DNA of 64,000 nt from an uncultured Anaerolineae bacterium (GCA_903838415.1 CAILYI010000056.1:1-64000), one strand, 5' to 3'. Positions 25,150 to 35,400 are shown, counted from the first letter of the stretch. Notes: generated by a model from the letters alone, not told the origin. Translations and numbers: made by a program.

Positions 25150-26229
25150 TTATGGCGTGGGCGTGGCGGTTGGCAGCGCTTTGAGATGCGTTTCGAAAAA
25201 GTTGGACATGCGCAGCTTGAGCTTGACCCCACTGTTGCCCACAAAGACATGATCCATGCCTTCGTAATAGTAACAATTGACGGTTTTCTGGAGACTTTTG
25301 AGCTGTTCACAGGTCTTTTGCGACCAGCTGACCGGGATGGTCGAGTCGACCAGGCCATGATGGATATCCACGGCGGCGGTGATGTACTGGTAAAAATTCT
25401 GTGGCGAGGTGGCCTGAAAAACAAGCGGCGACAGATTCAGCACAGATTGGGCGTCAGCATCTCCGGCGGCGGCTAAAAATTGAGCGTTGAGATAGTCGTC
25501 GCCGCCCATCGGGGAATACAGGAAAGCGGCATCCACATCCGGGCTGACGGTGAGCACACGCAGTGCGACGGCTCCGCCCATGCTAAAAGCCCACAGGCCC
25601 AGCCGATCGTGATTGGCGCGTTTCAAGAGGCCGTGCCCGGCTCCATCTTTGACCACTGCGATCAGGTTAAGCACATCGATCGCCATGCCCGTCATAAACA
25701 GGTTATCGCCCTTGTCAGATGGCTGATAATTCCGCAAATTGGGATGGATGACAATATACCGGTCGGCGGCATACATCCCAGAATAAACAGTATCCTGCGC
25801 GAGGATGCTGTATCCTTCAGGATCTGAGTGACCATGCAGCATGAGTATCACCGGGAAATGCCCGTCGCCGCGCGGCACGTCGGCATAGCCATAAATCTGC
25901 AACCCATCGCTCGGGTAGCAGATGGTGTAGCGGGTGAAAATATTGTTTTCCTGCGTTGTTTCCAGCACTTCCAACTCGCCACCACCGTAAGTGCGCGTGC
26001 GCAGCGCCTGGATGCCATATTGGGCAAAAGTCTCCGGCGCGGGCGTCACAGTCGGTTCCGGCGTCCACGTGGGGGCACGGGTGGGCGTGGGATACGGCGT
26101 GACAGTTGGCGCGGGCGTCAAAGTCGGCGGGCGCAGCGTGGAAGTTGGGGCAGGCGTCAACACCGGCGCGCAAGCCATCAGCGCGCTCAGCATCAACAGG
26201 ACAGCGATTTGTTTCAGACACAGCCTCAT
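25150..26229 (-). CDS. Alpha/beta hydrolase lipoprotein
   Basis: The product has 359 residues. A lipoprotein signal (MRLCLKQIAVLLMLSALMAC, lipobox LMAC at residues 17-20) is followed by a Thr/Pro-rich stalk (about 21-65) and an esterase or peptidase domain. The oxyanion strand is ILMLHGHSDPEG, the nucleophile is Ser in LWAFSMGGAVAL, the acid is Asp in GLVDSTIP, and the base is His in GMDHVFVG. It is tethered outside the membrane, and its substrate could be an ester or peptide. The ATG at 26229 has TATAAT seven bases before it and faces mutL across a 38-base gap. Confidence 0.85.
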   Translation of the reverse strand: MRLCLKQIAVLLMLSALMACAPVLTPAPTSTLRPPTLTPAPTVTPYPTPTRAPTWTPEPTVTPAPETFAQYGIQALRTRTYGGGELEVLETTQENNIFTRYTICYPSDGLQIYGYADVPRGDGHFPVILMLHGHSDPEGYSILAQDTVYSGMYAADRYIVIHPNLRNYQPSDKGDNLFMTGMAIDVLNLIAVVKDGAGHGLLKRANHDRLGLWAFSMGGAVALRVLTVSPDVDAAFLYSPMGGDDYLNAQFLAAAGDADAQSVLNLSPLVFQATSPQNFYQYITAAVDIHHGLVDSTIPVSWSQKTCEQLKSLQKTVNCYYYEGMDHVFVGNSGVKLKLRMSNFFETHLKALPTATPTP

Positions 26230-26236
26230 ACCATTT

Positions 26237-26242
26237 ATTATA
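26237..26242 (-). promoter_or_regulatory. -10 box of the hydrolase lipoprotein gene (leaderless type)
   Basis: TATAAT on the minus strand is followed by AAATGGT and then the ATG at 26229. It lies back to back with the mutL -10 box. Confidence 0.55.
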
Positions 26243-26255
26243 TTCTGCCTCGGGT

Positions 26256-26261
26256 TATAAT
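26256..26261 (+). promoter_or_regulatory. -10 box of mutL (leaderless type)
   Basis: TATAAT is followed by CGACAC and then the mutL ATG at 26268. There is no Shine-Dalgarno sequence. The two divergent -10 boxes are only 13 bases apart, so the two promoters may compete for polymerase. Confidence 0.6.
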
Positions 26262-26267
26262 CGACAC

Positions 26268-28073
26268 ATGCCAATACTCCTACTCGCCCCCGAAGTTGCC
26301 TCCCAAATTGCCGCCGGAGAAGTGGTCGAACGACCGGCCTCGGTTGTCAAGGAACTGGTCGAGAATGCGCTTGATGCGGGCGCTAAAACCGTCACCGTCA
26401 CCATCCAAGAAGCCGGTCGACGCCTGATCGAAATCGCGGACGATGGCGCGGGCATCCCCGCCGCCGAACTGCCGCTGGCAGTGGAACGTCACGCCACCAG
26501 CAAACTGCAAAGCGCCAGCGACCTGTTCCACATCCACACGCTCGGGTTTCGCGGCGAAGCGCTGGCTTCGATCGGCTCGGTATCGCGGCTGACCATCACC
26601 AGCCGGGTGGAAAGCGCCACCGCCGCCGCCCGCATCCGCGTGGAAGGCGGCCTGATGGGCAAAATCGAGCAGATAGGCGCGCCAGTCGGCACGACCGTCC
26701 GCGTGGAGGACCTGTTTTACAACGTCCCTGCGCGCTTGAAGTTCTTAAAGCAGGATATGACTGAGCGGCGCGCCATCGACGGGCTTTTGGCCCACTACGC
26801 ACTCGCCTACCCGTCGGTGCGCTTCCGGTTAATGGACGGTGCCACCCCGACGCTGCAAACCTCGGGCGACGGCGACCGCCGCGCCATCCTGGCCACCCTG
26901 TACGGCGTGGAGGTGGCCAAACAAATGCTGGAAGTATTGTCCGAGGAAGATGGTTACCGCTTAACCGGATACATCTCACCAGCTGCGCTGACGCGCTCAA
27001 ACCGCAAGGAAATCACTTTTTTCATCAATGGGCGCTGGGTATCGGATACGCCCCTCAGCCAGGCCATGATGCAGGCTTATCACACGCTGTTGATGGTGGG
27101 CCGCTACCCGCTGACAGCCCTGTTCCTCGAAGTCGACTCGGAAGATGTGGATGTCAACGTTCACCCGGCCAAGGCCGAGGTGCGCTTTAAGAACCAGGAT
27201 CGCGTCTTCAGCTTTGTCCAGCGCTCCGCGCGCCGCGCGCTGCTGGCCTACTCGCCCATCCCGGCCATGCCATCGACACAAAACCTGTGGGGCGGGAAAC
27301 AAACCATCGACTATGGGCCGCAATCCGAAAGCCTGGAATGGGCGCTGGCTCACGATCAAACCCCCGCGACTAGTGACCCGTTTTCAGCGTCTTCCGAGTC
27401 AGGCCCCGCAGGGCAAACTGACGGCTATCCCTTTGCCCCAACGGACTCGCTGTCACCAAGCGAGCATCGTCAGTCAATCATTCCCAATCTTCCCATTATG
27501 CGCTTGGTCGGGCAGATTGGCGCAACCTATCTGATCGCCGAAGGACCGGATGGATTGTATCTGATTGACCAGCACGCCGCCCACGAACGCGTCCTGTTTG
27601 AAAAATTAATGCTCCAGCACAACCAGAAAAACATCCCCGCGCAAACTTTATTGACGCCGGTCGTGGTGCAGGTGCCGCCCTCCAGCGCCAAAGTGCTCGA
27701 AGAACAACTCCCCATCCTGCAGCATTTTGGATTCACGGTGGAATCTTTTGGACCGAACGCCTTCCAGGTGCGCGCCGTGCCCGCTTTGTTTGCCGAGACA
27801 GACCCAGCAGCCGCGCTGCGCGCCCTGGTGGAAGATTTCGAAGAAGATGAAACCCCGCTGCAGAACGAGATTGAAGCGCGCCTGGCCGCGCGCGTCTGCA
27901 AACGGCTGGCCGTCAAAGCTGGCAAGGCGCTTTCGGCTGAAGAACAGCGCGCCCTGCTGACCGACCTGGAGAATTGCGATTCGCCGCGCACCTGTCCACA
28001 TGGCCGCCCGACCATGATTCATCTCTCGGTGGACATGCTCGAAAGGCAATTTGGCCGCAAAGGGGCCAGATAG
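26268..28073 (+). CDS. mutL: DNA mismatch repair protein MutL
   Basis: The product has 601 residues. The GHKL ATPase domain has ELVENALDAGA, IADDGAGIP and LGFRGEALASIGS. The middle transducer domain has FFINGRWV and VDVNVHPAKAEVRF. The C-terminal dimerisation domain carries DQHAAHERVLFE, the metal-binding motif of MutL endonucleases, and TCPHGRPTMIHL. It is thus probably a nicking MutL of the kind found in bacteria without MutH. A Ser/Pro-rich linker (about 375-440) joins the two halves. No mutS is present in the window. Confidence 0.95.
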   Translation: MPILLLAPEVASQIAAGEVVERPASVVKELVENALDAGAKTVTVTIQEAGRRLIEIADDGAGIPAAELPLAVERHATSKLQSASDLFHIHTLGFRGEALASIGSVSRLTITSRVESATAAARIRVEGGLMGKIEQIGAPVGTTVRVEDLFYNVPARLKFLKQDMTERRAIDGLLAHYALAYPSVRFRLMDGATPTLQTSGDGDRRAILATLYGVEVAKQMLEVLSEEDGYRLTGYISPAALTRSNRKEITFFINGRWVSDTPLSQAMMQAYHTLLMVGRYPLTALFLEVDSEDVDVNVHPAKAEVRFKNQDRVFSFVQRSARRALLAYSPIPAMPSTQNLWGGKQTIDYGPQSESLEWALAHDQTPATSDPFSASSESGPAGQTDGYPFAPTDSLSPSEHRQSIIPNLPIMRLVGQIGATYLIAEGPDGLYLIDQHAAHERVLFEKLMLQHNQKNIPAQTLLTPVVVQVPPSSAKVLEEQLPILQHFGFTVESFGPNAFQVRAVPALFAETDPAAALRALVEDFEEDETPLQNEIEARLAARVCKRLAVKAGKALSAEEQRALLTDLENCDSPRTCPHGRPTMIHLSVDMLERQFGRKGAR

Positions 28074-28082
28074 GATGAAATC

Positions 28083-29042
28083 ATGAATATGCAGGCCTTA
28101 TGGCTCGAAAACAATGCCCTTGCTTTGCGCGACATCCCCCGGCCCGAGAAAAATAACGAGGCGCTGATAAAAGTTCGCGTGGCTGGGATCTGCGGCACCG
28201 ATCTGGAGATGGTCAAGGGCTATTATCCTTTCACCGGCGTGCCCGGGCATGAATTCGTGGGCGAAGTGGTGGATTGCGCCGACCCAAGGTGGCTTGGCGC
28301 GCGCGTGGTTGGGGAGATTAATGCTTCGTGCGGAAACTGCGAACAGTGCCGGGGCGGACGTCCGACGCATTGTGAAAACCGCAGCGTTTTGGGGATACTC
28401 AATCGCGACGGGGTTTTCGCCGATTACGTCAACCTGCCGCTTGAAAACTTGCACCGTATCCCTGATTCCGTATCGGATGAGATGGCCGTCTTCACTGAAC
28501 CGTTGGCTGCCGCCCTGGAAATTCAGCAGCAAGTCCAGATTCATCTCACCGACCGGGTGCTGCTGGTTGGCGCGGGGCGTCTGGGACAATTAATTGCCCA
28601 AACGCTGGCCCTCACCGGCGCGGATTTGCGCGTGCTGGCGCGGCATGCGCTGCAGAAACAGCTCCTGACCGAGCGCGGCATCCGCCTGATTGACGAAGAA
28701 GACGTTCAGCCCTGGCGCTGGGATGTGGTGGTGGAAGCCACCGGCTCACCCGCCGGGTTCGACCTGGCGCGCAAGGCCATCCGGCCGCGTGGAACTTTTG
28801 TGCTGAAGAGCACCTACAAAGGCGCCATGTCGCTGAATCTTTCATCCATCGTGGTCGATGAAATCAACCTGGTCGGTTCAAGGTGCGGACCGTTTGAACC
28901 GGCGCTGCGCCTGATGGAGCAGAAAAAAGTCGACCCAACCGTTTTGATTGCGGCCCGCTTCACTTTGGCCGAGGCACAACGCGCTTTTGATGAAGCCGCC
29001 CGGGCGGGCATGCTCAAGGTGCTGGTCAGTCCGACAACCTGA
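28083..29042 (+). CDS. Zinc-dependent alcohol dehydrogenase family protein (MDR)
   Basis: The product has 319 residues. The catalytic zinc site is indicated by GICGTDLEM and GHEFVGEVV, and the structural zinc by CGNCEQCRGGRPTHC (four Cys). The nucleotide-binding loop is LLVGAGRLGQ. At 319 residues it is shorter than the usual 340-360. The start is taken as the first ATG after AGGA, with a second ATG two codons later. It follows mutL by nine bases and may be read from the same transcript. The substrate is not predictable. Confidence 0.85.
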   Translation: MNMQALWLENNALALRDIPRPEKNNEALIKVRVAGICGTDLEMVKGYYPFTGVPGHEFVGEVVDCADPRWLGARVVGEINASCGNCEQCRGGRPTHCENRSVLGILNRDGVFADYVNLPLENLHRIPDSVSDEMAVFTEPLAAALEIQQQVQIHLTDRVLLVGAGRLGQLIAQTLALTGADLRVLARHALQKQLLTERGIRLIDEEDVQPWRWDVVVEATGSPAGFDLARKAIRPRGTFVLKSTYKGAMSLNLSSIVVDEINLVGSRCGPFEPALRLMEQKKVDPTVLIAARFTLAEAQRAFDEAARAGMLKVLVSPTT

Positions 29043-29169
29043 AATAAGTGTGAATTAATTTGCCCCGCAGCATCCATACCCGGGATATAATCAATCAAAT
29101 TGATTGGCAGGCTGCGCAACCCGCACCCTGATATTCGCGTTTCACCATCATCTGAAAAGGAGAACAGTC

Positions 29170-29283
29170 ATGGGAGATAAAAAAAGCAAGAAGGATAAGA
29201 ATAAGAACGACAAACAGAAAGCCAACAAACAGGAAAAGCAGAAGGAAGATCAGAAGAGCAAACTACCGAAAAAATCTGCCTGA
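29170..29283 (+). CDS. 37-residue Lys-rich peptide
   Basis: The frame encodes MGDKKSKKDKNKNDKQKANK and 17 more residues, ending LPKKSA. It has 15 or more lysines, no hydrophobic stretch, and is expected to be disordered. AAAGGAGA lies just before the ATG, and a very good intrinsic terminator begins 21 bases past the stop. TATAAT at 29086-29091 may be its -10 box. The whole unit (promoter, ribosome-binding site, frame, terminator) supports a real gene despite the size. The composition suggests nucleic-acid or ribosome binding, but function is unknown. Confidence 0.7.
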   Translation: MGDKKSKKDKNKNDKQKANKQEKQKEDQKSKLPKKSA

Positions 29284-29304
29284 GCCAGAAAAGAGTTCAT
29301 CATC

Positions 29305-29345
29305 AAAAATGAAGCCGCCCAAACGATGGATGGCTTCATTTTTTT
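29305..29345 (+). terminator. Intrinsic terminator of the Lys-rich peptide gene
   Basis: Stem AAAAATGAAGCC / GGCTTCATTTTTT with a 15-base loop, ending in seven T residues. It is one of the strongest terminators in the window. Confidence 0.85.
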
Positions 29346-29710
29346 GATAAAAGACGGTTCTGCAATCACCCGGACGCCCAAACTTAAAGTTTCTTGTCAA
29401 TGAATTTCTTGCACCCTGGTCTGATGCCAGTGCGGGTAAAAGGCAAGTAATATGAAACACAAGGACGCAAAGGTACACGAAGGTAAAGCATTGTAAGCAT
29501 TCAAATCCCTTAACTGCCAAGGGTATCCCCGAACTGCAAGGGGATGGCGATGAAAAAATACCCACACTCACTTACAAAGCATTTAAGGTTTTGCTTTTCC
29601 GCACCCGGGCTGGGATGTTCTCAGCGCGTTTTGGTGTTGGCTTGCCCCGCGCTTTATGCCAGGACGGACGATGCTACATCGTTTTTATCCATTCCCCCGC
29701 TTTACAGACG
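29346..29710. other. Gene-free stretch with an AAGG-type short direct repeat
   Basis: No convincing gene lies here. At about 29453-29483 the sequence ACACAAGG-ACGCAAAGG-TACACGAAGG is three near-copies of an 8-10 base unit. A related CCACGAAGGCCACG motif occurs on the minus strand in the inverted repeat at 741-828. The plus-strand frame that crosses this region and runs into the GT2 gene on the other strand looks like a shadow. Confidence 0.4.
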
Positions 29711-29836
29711 CGCCCGGATTTGATGAGAAAGCTCTCCCCTTTGAGGGGCACGCTTCCCCCTTTGAGGGGCGAGCTCTCCCATTTGAGGGGCATGCTTCCC
29801 CCTTTGAGGGGCGAGCTATTTTATTTGATGAGAAAG
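29711..29836. repeat. 21-bp tandem repeat array (6 units) with G/C dyads
   Basis: Six units of exactly 21 bp start at 29711, 29732, 29753, 29774, 29795 and 29816. The central four carry CCCCTTTGAGGGG (or CCCATTTGAGGGG), a dyad with CCCC/GGGG arms. The two outer units share ATTTGATGAGAAAG and lack the dyad, so they look like the ancestral or decayed ends. The array lies downstream of the minus-strand GT2 gene. Confidence 0.9.
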
Positions 29837-29866
29837 CCCAATGGAAATGAAAAACCAGCGCATATT

Positions 29867-31042
29867 TTAGCGCACCACCTTTGGGTCATAAGTGCGCCCC
29901 TTCCAGGTGACGCCCTGACCGGAAAGAACTTTCCAGGCGGAGGTCATCATCATGGCGGCAAAGACACCCGCGCCAAGCGGTGTGGTCAGGGCATACCAGC
30001 GGGAAATCCCCATTTTTTGCGCCACGTTGGCGCGATAAATAATAATGTCGGCCCAGATCAACAGCGCCTGCAGGATGACCAGCAGCGCCATCCAACTGCC
30101 ATCTTTCGAATACCAGATCAATCCCAACAGCGGCCAGATCGGCATGAACAAGGCCGCCATCAATGCCAGGAAAGCGCCAAAGGCGCCGAGCAGCAACATC
30201 GCTGGGCGATCTGCCAGGCCGAGATAAATATTCTTCGTCCAACCTTCCCACATGGAGGGCAGATCGGTATACATACGCGTGCGGGCCACCCCGCGCCCAT
30301 CCGCCACGATCAAACGGTAACCATTCCATTTAACCTGTTCGGAGATGGCTTTATCCTCCACGATCTGATTATGAAGCTTTTCATGTCCGCCAATCGCAGT
30401 GTAGACGGTCCGTTTAATCAGGATGAACTGTCCGTTAGCGATGGCGTCACGCGTTTTGGGATCATTGACCTTCTTTGGAGAAAACCCAACCGAAAGAGCC
30501 GTCATCACCAGCGGCATGATCGTTTTCTCCCAGAAGCTGCCCAAGATTTGTTCGGTCATGACCGTATATAAGTCAGCGCCGGTTAAATGGGCGGAGGCCA
30601 GGCAAGCAGAGAGCGCATTCGGGACGAGAAAGGTATCAGCATCGACAAACAAGAGCCAATCGCCAGCAGCGGACCTGGCAGCTTGATACAGGGCATGAGG
30701 CTTTCCGGCCCAACCGGCGGGGAGTTCAGTTCCCGGCAAGATAACGAGACGGGACTCATGGGCCGCGATTTCCGTCAAAATAGCGGACGTGGCATCTGTC
30801 GAGCGGTCTTCCAAAACAATGACTTCGTAGTTGGGATAATCCTGCGCGAGTAAAGCCTCGACACAGCGCAGGATATTCTTCTCCTCGTTGCGGGCCGGGA
30901 CGATGATGGAGACGCGCGGCCCTGCGGCGGGCGGCGGGACAGGCGGCGTGGCAATTTCAAGCCAGGATTGGGTATGTAACCAGGTGATGACGAGCAAGGC
31001 GCCAACAAAGAACACCGTTGAAACGATAAAAGGGAGAGTCAT
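29867..31042 (-). CDS. Membrane GT2 glycosyltransferase
   Basis: The product has 391 residues. An N-terminal membrane segment (TLPFIVSTVFFVGALLVI) precedes a GT-A domain with VSIIVPARNEEKNI, VLEDRSTDAT and FVDADTFLVP (DxD). EDKAISEQVKWNG is the acceptor-side E-D motif. Three or four hydrophobic segments close the protein. The layout matches the processive or CrtQ/HpnB-like GT2 group, whose members glycosylate lipids such as carotenoids or diacylglycerol. It follows a membrane-protein gene directly (TAAATG), so the three genes 32430-29867 form an operon. Confidence 0.85.
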   Translation of the reverse strand: MTLPFIVSTVFFVGALLVITWLHTQSWLEIATPPVPPPAAGPRVSIIVPARNEEKNILRCVEALLAQDYPNYEVIVLEDRSTDATSAILTEIAAHESRLVILPGTELPAGWAGKPHALYQAARSAAGDWLLFVDADTFLVPNALSACLASAHLTGADLYTVMTEQILGSFWEKTIMPLVMTALSVGFSPKKVNDPKTRDAIANGQFILIKRTVYTAIGGHEKLHNQIVEDKAISEQVKWNGYRLIVADGRGVARTRMYTDLPSMWEGWTKNIYLGLADRPAMLLLGAFGAFLALMAALFMPIWPLLGLIWYSKDGSWMALLVILQALLIWADIIIYRANVAQKMGISRWYALTTPLGAGVFAAMMMTSAWKVLSGQGVTWKGRTYDPKVVR

Positions 31043-31927
31043 TTATAGCCTTGAGGTGGTGATTAGGGGGAAACGCTCCATGAGATGAACAACTGCCAGG
31101 ATCAGCACATTCGTCAGCGCCAGTTGGGGAACGAAACCATAATGTTGATTGATGAACAGGAGCAGGCCAGCCAACCCAAGCACAATTAGAAAGCGCAGGC
31201 GTGGCATTTGCTCATCACTGAACAAACGCGGCATGACACTGACCATAAAATGTCGATTATGCGGCAAGACCAGCGCCGAAAGCATCAGGAAGAAGCGCAC
31301 GAGAAAGATGGCGTGCAGCAAGAGAAAGATGCCCGCGGCCCCGGCAATGCCATATTCAAGCGGAGTTGACGGGTTTGCTGTGTCAGAACTGAAAAAGAGT
31401 TCGAAATTGTTGCGGGAAACCATGATCAGCAGGCAAATCAGATACCAAAGATAGACAAAACTTTTGAGAATGGGGAGCAAAACCCGATCACTGAACGCCA
31501 ACAACAGAACAAGCAGGCTGGGGATCAGCAGGATGGCCAGCAAGATCATGTTATGCGCCAGGCTCGGCAGAATCCCCTGCAGAATCAATACATTGACAAG
31601 CACCACCGTCTGCTCACTGACGCGCGGCATCAAGCGCGGGATGACCATGCCGAAAAGAAACAGGAAAGAGAAAGCCGCCAGCATGATGACGCTCGAAATC
31701 CCATCCAGGATGGTTGAACCGGGGTCAAACCCGCTGCTCTGAAAAACGATAATCAGCAAACCCGCAACCAACAGGGTCAAGCCAATCCACTCCTGAGAGC
31801 GACTCAACTGCGGCGCCAACAATCCGGCCCGCGGTTTGAACGTGGATTGTTGCCCGGCGCTTTCCCATAGCAGCAGGATTTCGACCACAACCCCGGCCGC
31901 GATGGCGATCAGGAACGGCAGAGTCAT
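31043..31927 (-). CDS. Polytopic membrane protein of unknown function
   Basis: The product has 294 residues with about eight hydrophobic segments and few conserved polar residues. Its start overlaps the stop of the preceding gene as ATGA, and its stop touches the start of the GT2 gene. The tight packing suggests that it works with the GT2 enzyme, perhaps in transport or biosynthesis of its lipid acceptor. I do not recognise a family. Confidence 0.7.
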   Translation of the reverse strand: MTLPFLIAIAAGVVVEILLLWESAGQQSTFKPRAGLLAPQLSRSQEWIGLTLLVAGLLIIVFQSSGFDPGSTILDGISSVIMLAAFSFLFLFGMVIPRLMPRVSEQTVVLVNVLILQGILPSLAHNMILLAILLIPSLLVLLLAFSDRVLLPILKSFVYLWYLICLLIMVSRNNFELFFSSDTANPSTPLEYGIAGAAGIFLLLHAIFLVRFFLMLSALVLPHNRHFMVSVMPRLFSDEQMPRLRFLIVLGLAGLLLFINQHYGFVPQLALTNVLILAVVHLMERFPLITTSRL

Positions 31928-32430
31928 CGTGCCGACCCTTTGAACAACTGCTCAACGCTCAGCAGGCCAATAAAGACAGCCTGCGGCTTGAACATCACCA
32001 GCACCCAGGAGCCCAACAAGAGCCCCCATAAATCGCCGCCGATCGGGAAATAAGCCAACACGCGGGCATATTCATCAGCCAGGATGGCGCGGTCATTATC
32101 ACTAACAGGCGCATTAATAAAACGGATGCGAATCGAACTGCCGTTACGAAGTATTTTCCACCAATCGTCGTTGTAATAACGCATATCCAACACCCCAAAG
32201 CGTTGAAGCCCGTTTGGGTCAATAAAATCCACGCCAATGCGCTGATTCTCAAGATCCGTGAAACTGACCACGGCCTGCGTTTCAAGTCCATAGCGCTGCA
32301 GGTTTCCGAGAAAGCGCCGGTGCGTATCAAAGCGATCCACTGCGGCAATGACACCCACCAAAAACATCAGTGGGGCCAATGTGGCAAGGACCAACAGCAA
32401 GTAATTGACGAGGGCTTTGATGGTTTGCAT
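31924..32430 (-). CDS. Membrane protein, DUF3592-like
   Basis: The product has 168 residues. It has hydrophobic segments at the N-terminus (LLLVLATLAPLMFLVGVIAAV) and near the C-terminus (LWGLLLGSWVLVMF). Between them is a beta-rich domain with TQAVVSFTDLENQRIGVDFID and RIRFINAPVSDNDRAIL, which resembles the DUF3592 layout. It begins 20 bases after the stop of sbcC and overlaps the next gene by four bases. Confidence 0.6.
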   Translation of the reverse strand: MQTIKALVNYLLLVLATLAPLMFLVGVIAAVDRFDTHRRFLGNLQRYGLETQAVVSFTDLENQRIGVDFIDPNGLQRFGVLDMRYYNDDWWKILRNGSSIRIRFINAPVSDNDRAILADEYARVLAYFPIGGDLWGLLLGSWVLVMFKPQAVFIGLLSVEQLFKGSAR

Positions 32431-32449
32431 GGAATGGTTGGAGACCGAT

Positions 32450-35400
32450 TTATATCACGCGCACGGAGGAACCGCGCGCCGTCTTTTCGACTTCGATTCT
32501 GTTTGGGAAAGCTTCTTTCAACTCTTCGAGATGCGTGATGATCAGGATCTTGGAGAAATCGGCCTTGACCTGGTTAATGGCCTCGATCAAACGCTGACGG
32601 CCCTGCGCATCCTGCGAGCCAAAACCCTCGTCAATGACCAAAGTTTGCAGCCGCGCGCCGGTGCGCCGCGCCAACACTTCAGAAAGCGCCAGGCGGATGG
32701 CAAAATTCACCCGGAAAGCTTCGCCGCCCGAGAACATCTCATAATCGCGGATACCGGCTCCGTCGCTGATTTGGATGTCCAGCGTTTCCTTCAAGTCATC
32801 CCGTTTTTTGTCTTTATACTCGGCCTGGGTCACAAAGCGGACATTCATGGTGCCGTTCGAGAGCCGGTCAAGCAGTTCATTGGCTTTTTCTTCGATCTGC
32901 GGCAGAGCCTGTTCAATCAACAGCGCCGGGACACCGTCCTTGCCGAAGGCGCGTTCCAGGGTTTTATGCCGGCCAATGTCCCCGGCCAATTGATCACGCT
33001 GGGATTCCAAACTGGTTTTGCGAGTCCGCAATTCACCAAGCACAGTCACCTTCTGCCGGGCCGCGCCAACCTCTTGCATGAGCATGTTTTCGCGTTCCTG
33101 GGCATCCCAGAGCGCCCTTTCAGCCTCGTGCAAATCCGGCACTTTGGCCTGCAGCGCGGTCAGGCTTTGCCGGGCTGACTCATAATCAGTTTGTTGGCTT
33201 TCCAAATCAATTTTATGCGTCTTGATTTGATTTTGAATATCAAGCAGTTCCCGCTCCAACGGGACAAGCGCCGCGCGGGCCGACTCCAATTCGCGCAGAT
33301 CATTTTCGGTGCTGCGCCCGGCCTGTTCGGCCTGCCGCACCGCATCATGCGCGGCGGCATCGTATCCGAGCGTTTTGAGATGCTCATCCACAGCACTCAA
33401 TTTTTCGCGCTCCGCTCTGGAATAATTGCCCGTTTCCAACATGGCGGCAACTTCGACCAGCCGCGGCTGTCCGCTGCCTTGCCAGGTTTCGATGGCCGCA
33501 CGCAGCGCCTTGCTTTGTTCCGTCAATTGAGTGGCATGGGTCGTGTGGACAATCCGTTCTTCTTCAAAGCCCTGCAGCGCGCTCAACCCGGACTCAATCT
33601 CTTGAACTTTTTCTTCCACCGTTTCGAAAATGGATTGCCCACCGGCAGCCTTGACGCCCAGCGCTTTGCCAATGGCCTCCAGCTCGCGGTCAATCCGCGC
33701 CAAATTCTGGCGCGCAGTCAGGCTAAAACTCTCGGATTGCAGCAAATTCCCGATTTCGACCAGGCGCAGCGCTTCCTTTTCTTCCCAAGCAGCGATCGCC
33801 TGGCGGTTGGCGTCCATGCGCTCAGTGATCTTGGTCACCGCGGTGATGTGGAACAGGTGATCCTTCTCGACCCGGCCAAATCCCAAAATCTCTTTTTCAA
33901 GGGCGGAAACATCCCGGACAAGGGTATCCAGCTCGATTTTGTTCTTGCGGAACTCATCACCCTTTTCTTTTCCCTCGGAACGCAGACTATCGATCAGGTT
34001 CTGACGTTCCACGGCGCTGAGCGGTTGCCCGCAAAGCGGACAGATCGCCCCTGCGGCGATTTCCAATTTCTTGATGCGCTCATCCAGCGTTTCCATCTCC
34101 AACTTCAGCCGGTCATTTCCGCTTTTGAGCATGAACTGACGTTCCTTTTTATCTTTCGCGTCCTGCTCCAATTCCTTACGCTGGGCAAGCTGGCTTTCAA
34201 CCTGGCTTAATTCACCCTGCGACACATCCAAATCAGACTGGAGTTTCTTCAGTGCGGTTTGCTGCGTCTCAATCAGTTGACCCTGCTTCTCCAGCGTTTT
34301 CAGTTCCTGCTCAAGCCGCGCCCTTTCGGCGTTGATTTCGGTCAACGGCGGCTGACGTAGTTTGGCCTGCTCGCGGAAGCGGGCAACAACCAGCTGGGAT
34401 TGTTCCAATTGTGAACGGACCTTGAGCTTTGCTTCAAGTTCTGAGAGTTTTTTCTGGACTTCGCTCAATTCGCTTTCAAGTTGGACGACGCGGCTCTGCT
34501 GGGATTCTGTCTCCAGCTCGCGGCGCATTAGATCATCCCGTTCATGTTCCAGGCGGGCCTGCTCCGCGCCAATCTTTGCCAACGGTTCCTGGCGCATTTT
34601 CTCCTGCTCGCGGAATTGGTCCGCCAGCGCATTCCATGTTTCCAGCTCGGCGCGAGCCGCCTGCCAGGCCTGATAGGCGCTGAGTATCCCGTTTTCGTGG
34701 GAAACGATGGCGGCAAAGGTTGTCCGCTCAGCGGCACGTTCCAACTCTCGCGTTTCGATTGTTTTCAGATCGTTCACGCCGCGCGCAATTTGCCCATTGA
34801 GTTTCTCAACGAGCTCGCGCTGACGCTGCAGCGACTCAACGGCCTGTTTAATGGTGGACATGACCAGTTCCTGGGTTTTGCGGGTTTCACGCAGGCGGAT
34901 CAATTCCGTCTCAAGTTCATTCAAACGAACCTTGCGCGCCGGTTCCTCGCCCAACTCCGCGTTGATTTCCGCCAGCCGCCCATCCAGTGTATCCAGTTCG
35001 CGCTCGATGGCTTTGCGACGTTCCGCCGCGCGTTCGCGGTAGACTTCCCACATCTCCAAACCGAGAATGCTGCTGAGAATACGTTTGCGATCTCCGGCCT
35101 TTTGCTGGGTAAATTGATCCGCCTTGCCCTGCAAAAAGAAGGACGCATTGACAAAGGTATCGTAATCGAGCCGCAGGATGCTCTCAATCCGCGCCTGGGT
35201 GGCGCGCGAAGTGGCTTCCGTCAACGGACGCCAGCGTTCACTTTCTTGAATCTGAAACTCCAACAGCGTACTCTTGCCTCTCGTCAAAATACGCTGGACG
35301 CGATAAAGGTTCTCTTCGTAGGAAAAGGTGAAAACGACCTGGGCGGTTTCACTGGCGCTGTTGACCAGCGTATCATCACGCTTGCGCGCCTGCCCGAACA

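Noticed and set aside
29591-30571. Long plus-strand frame of about 326 codons
   Set aside because: It crosses the 21-bp array and then runs antisense through the clear GT2 gene; it has no ribosome-binding site or recognisable domain.
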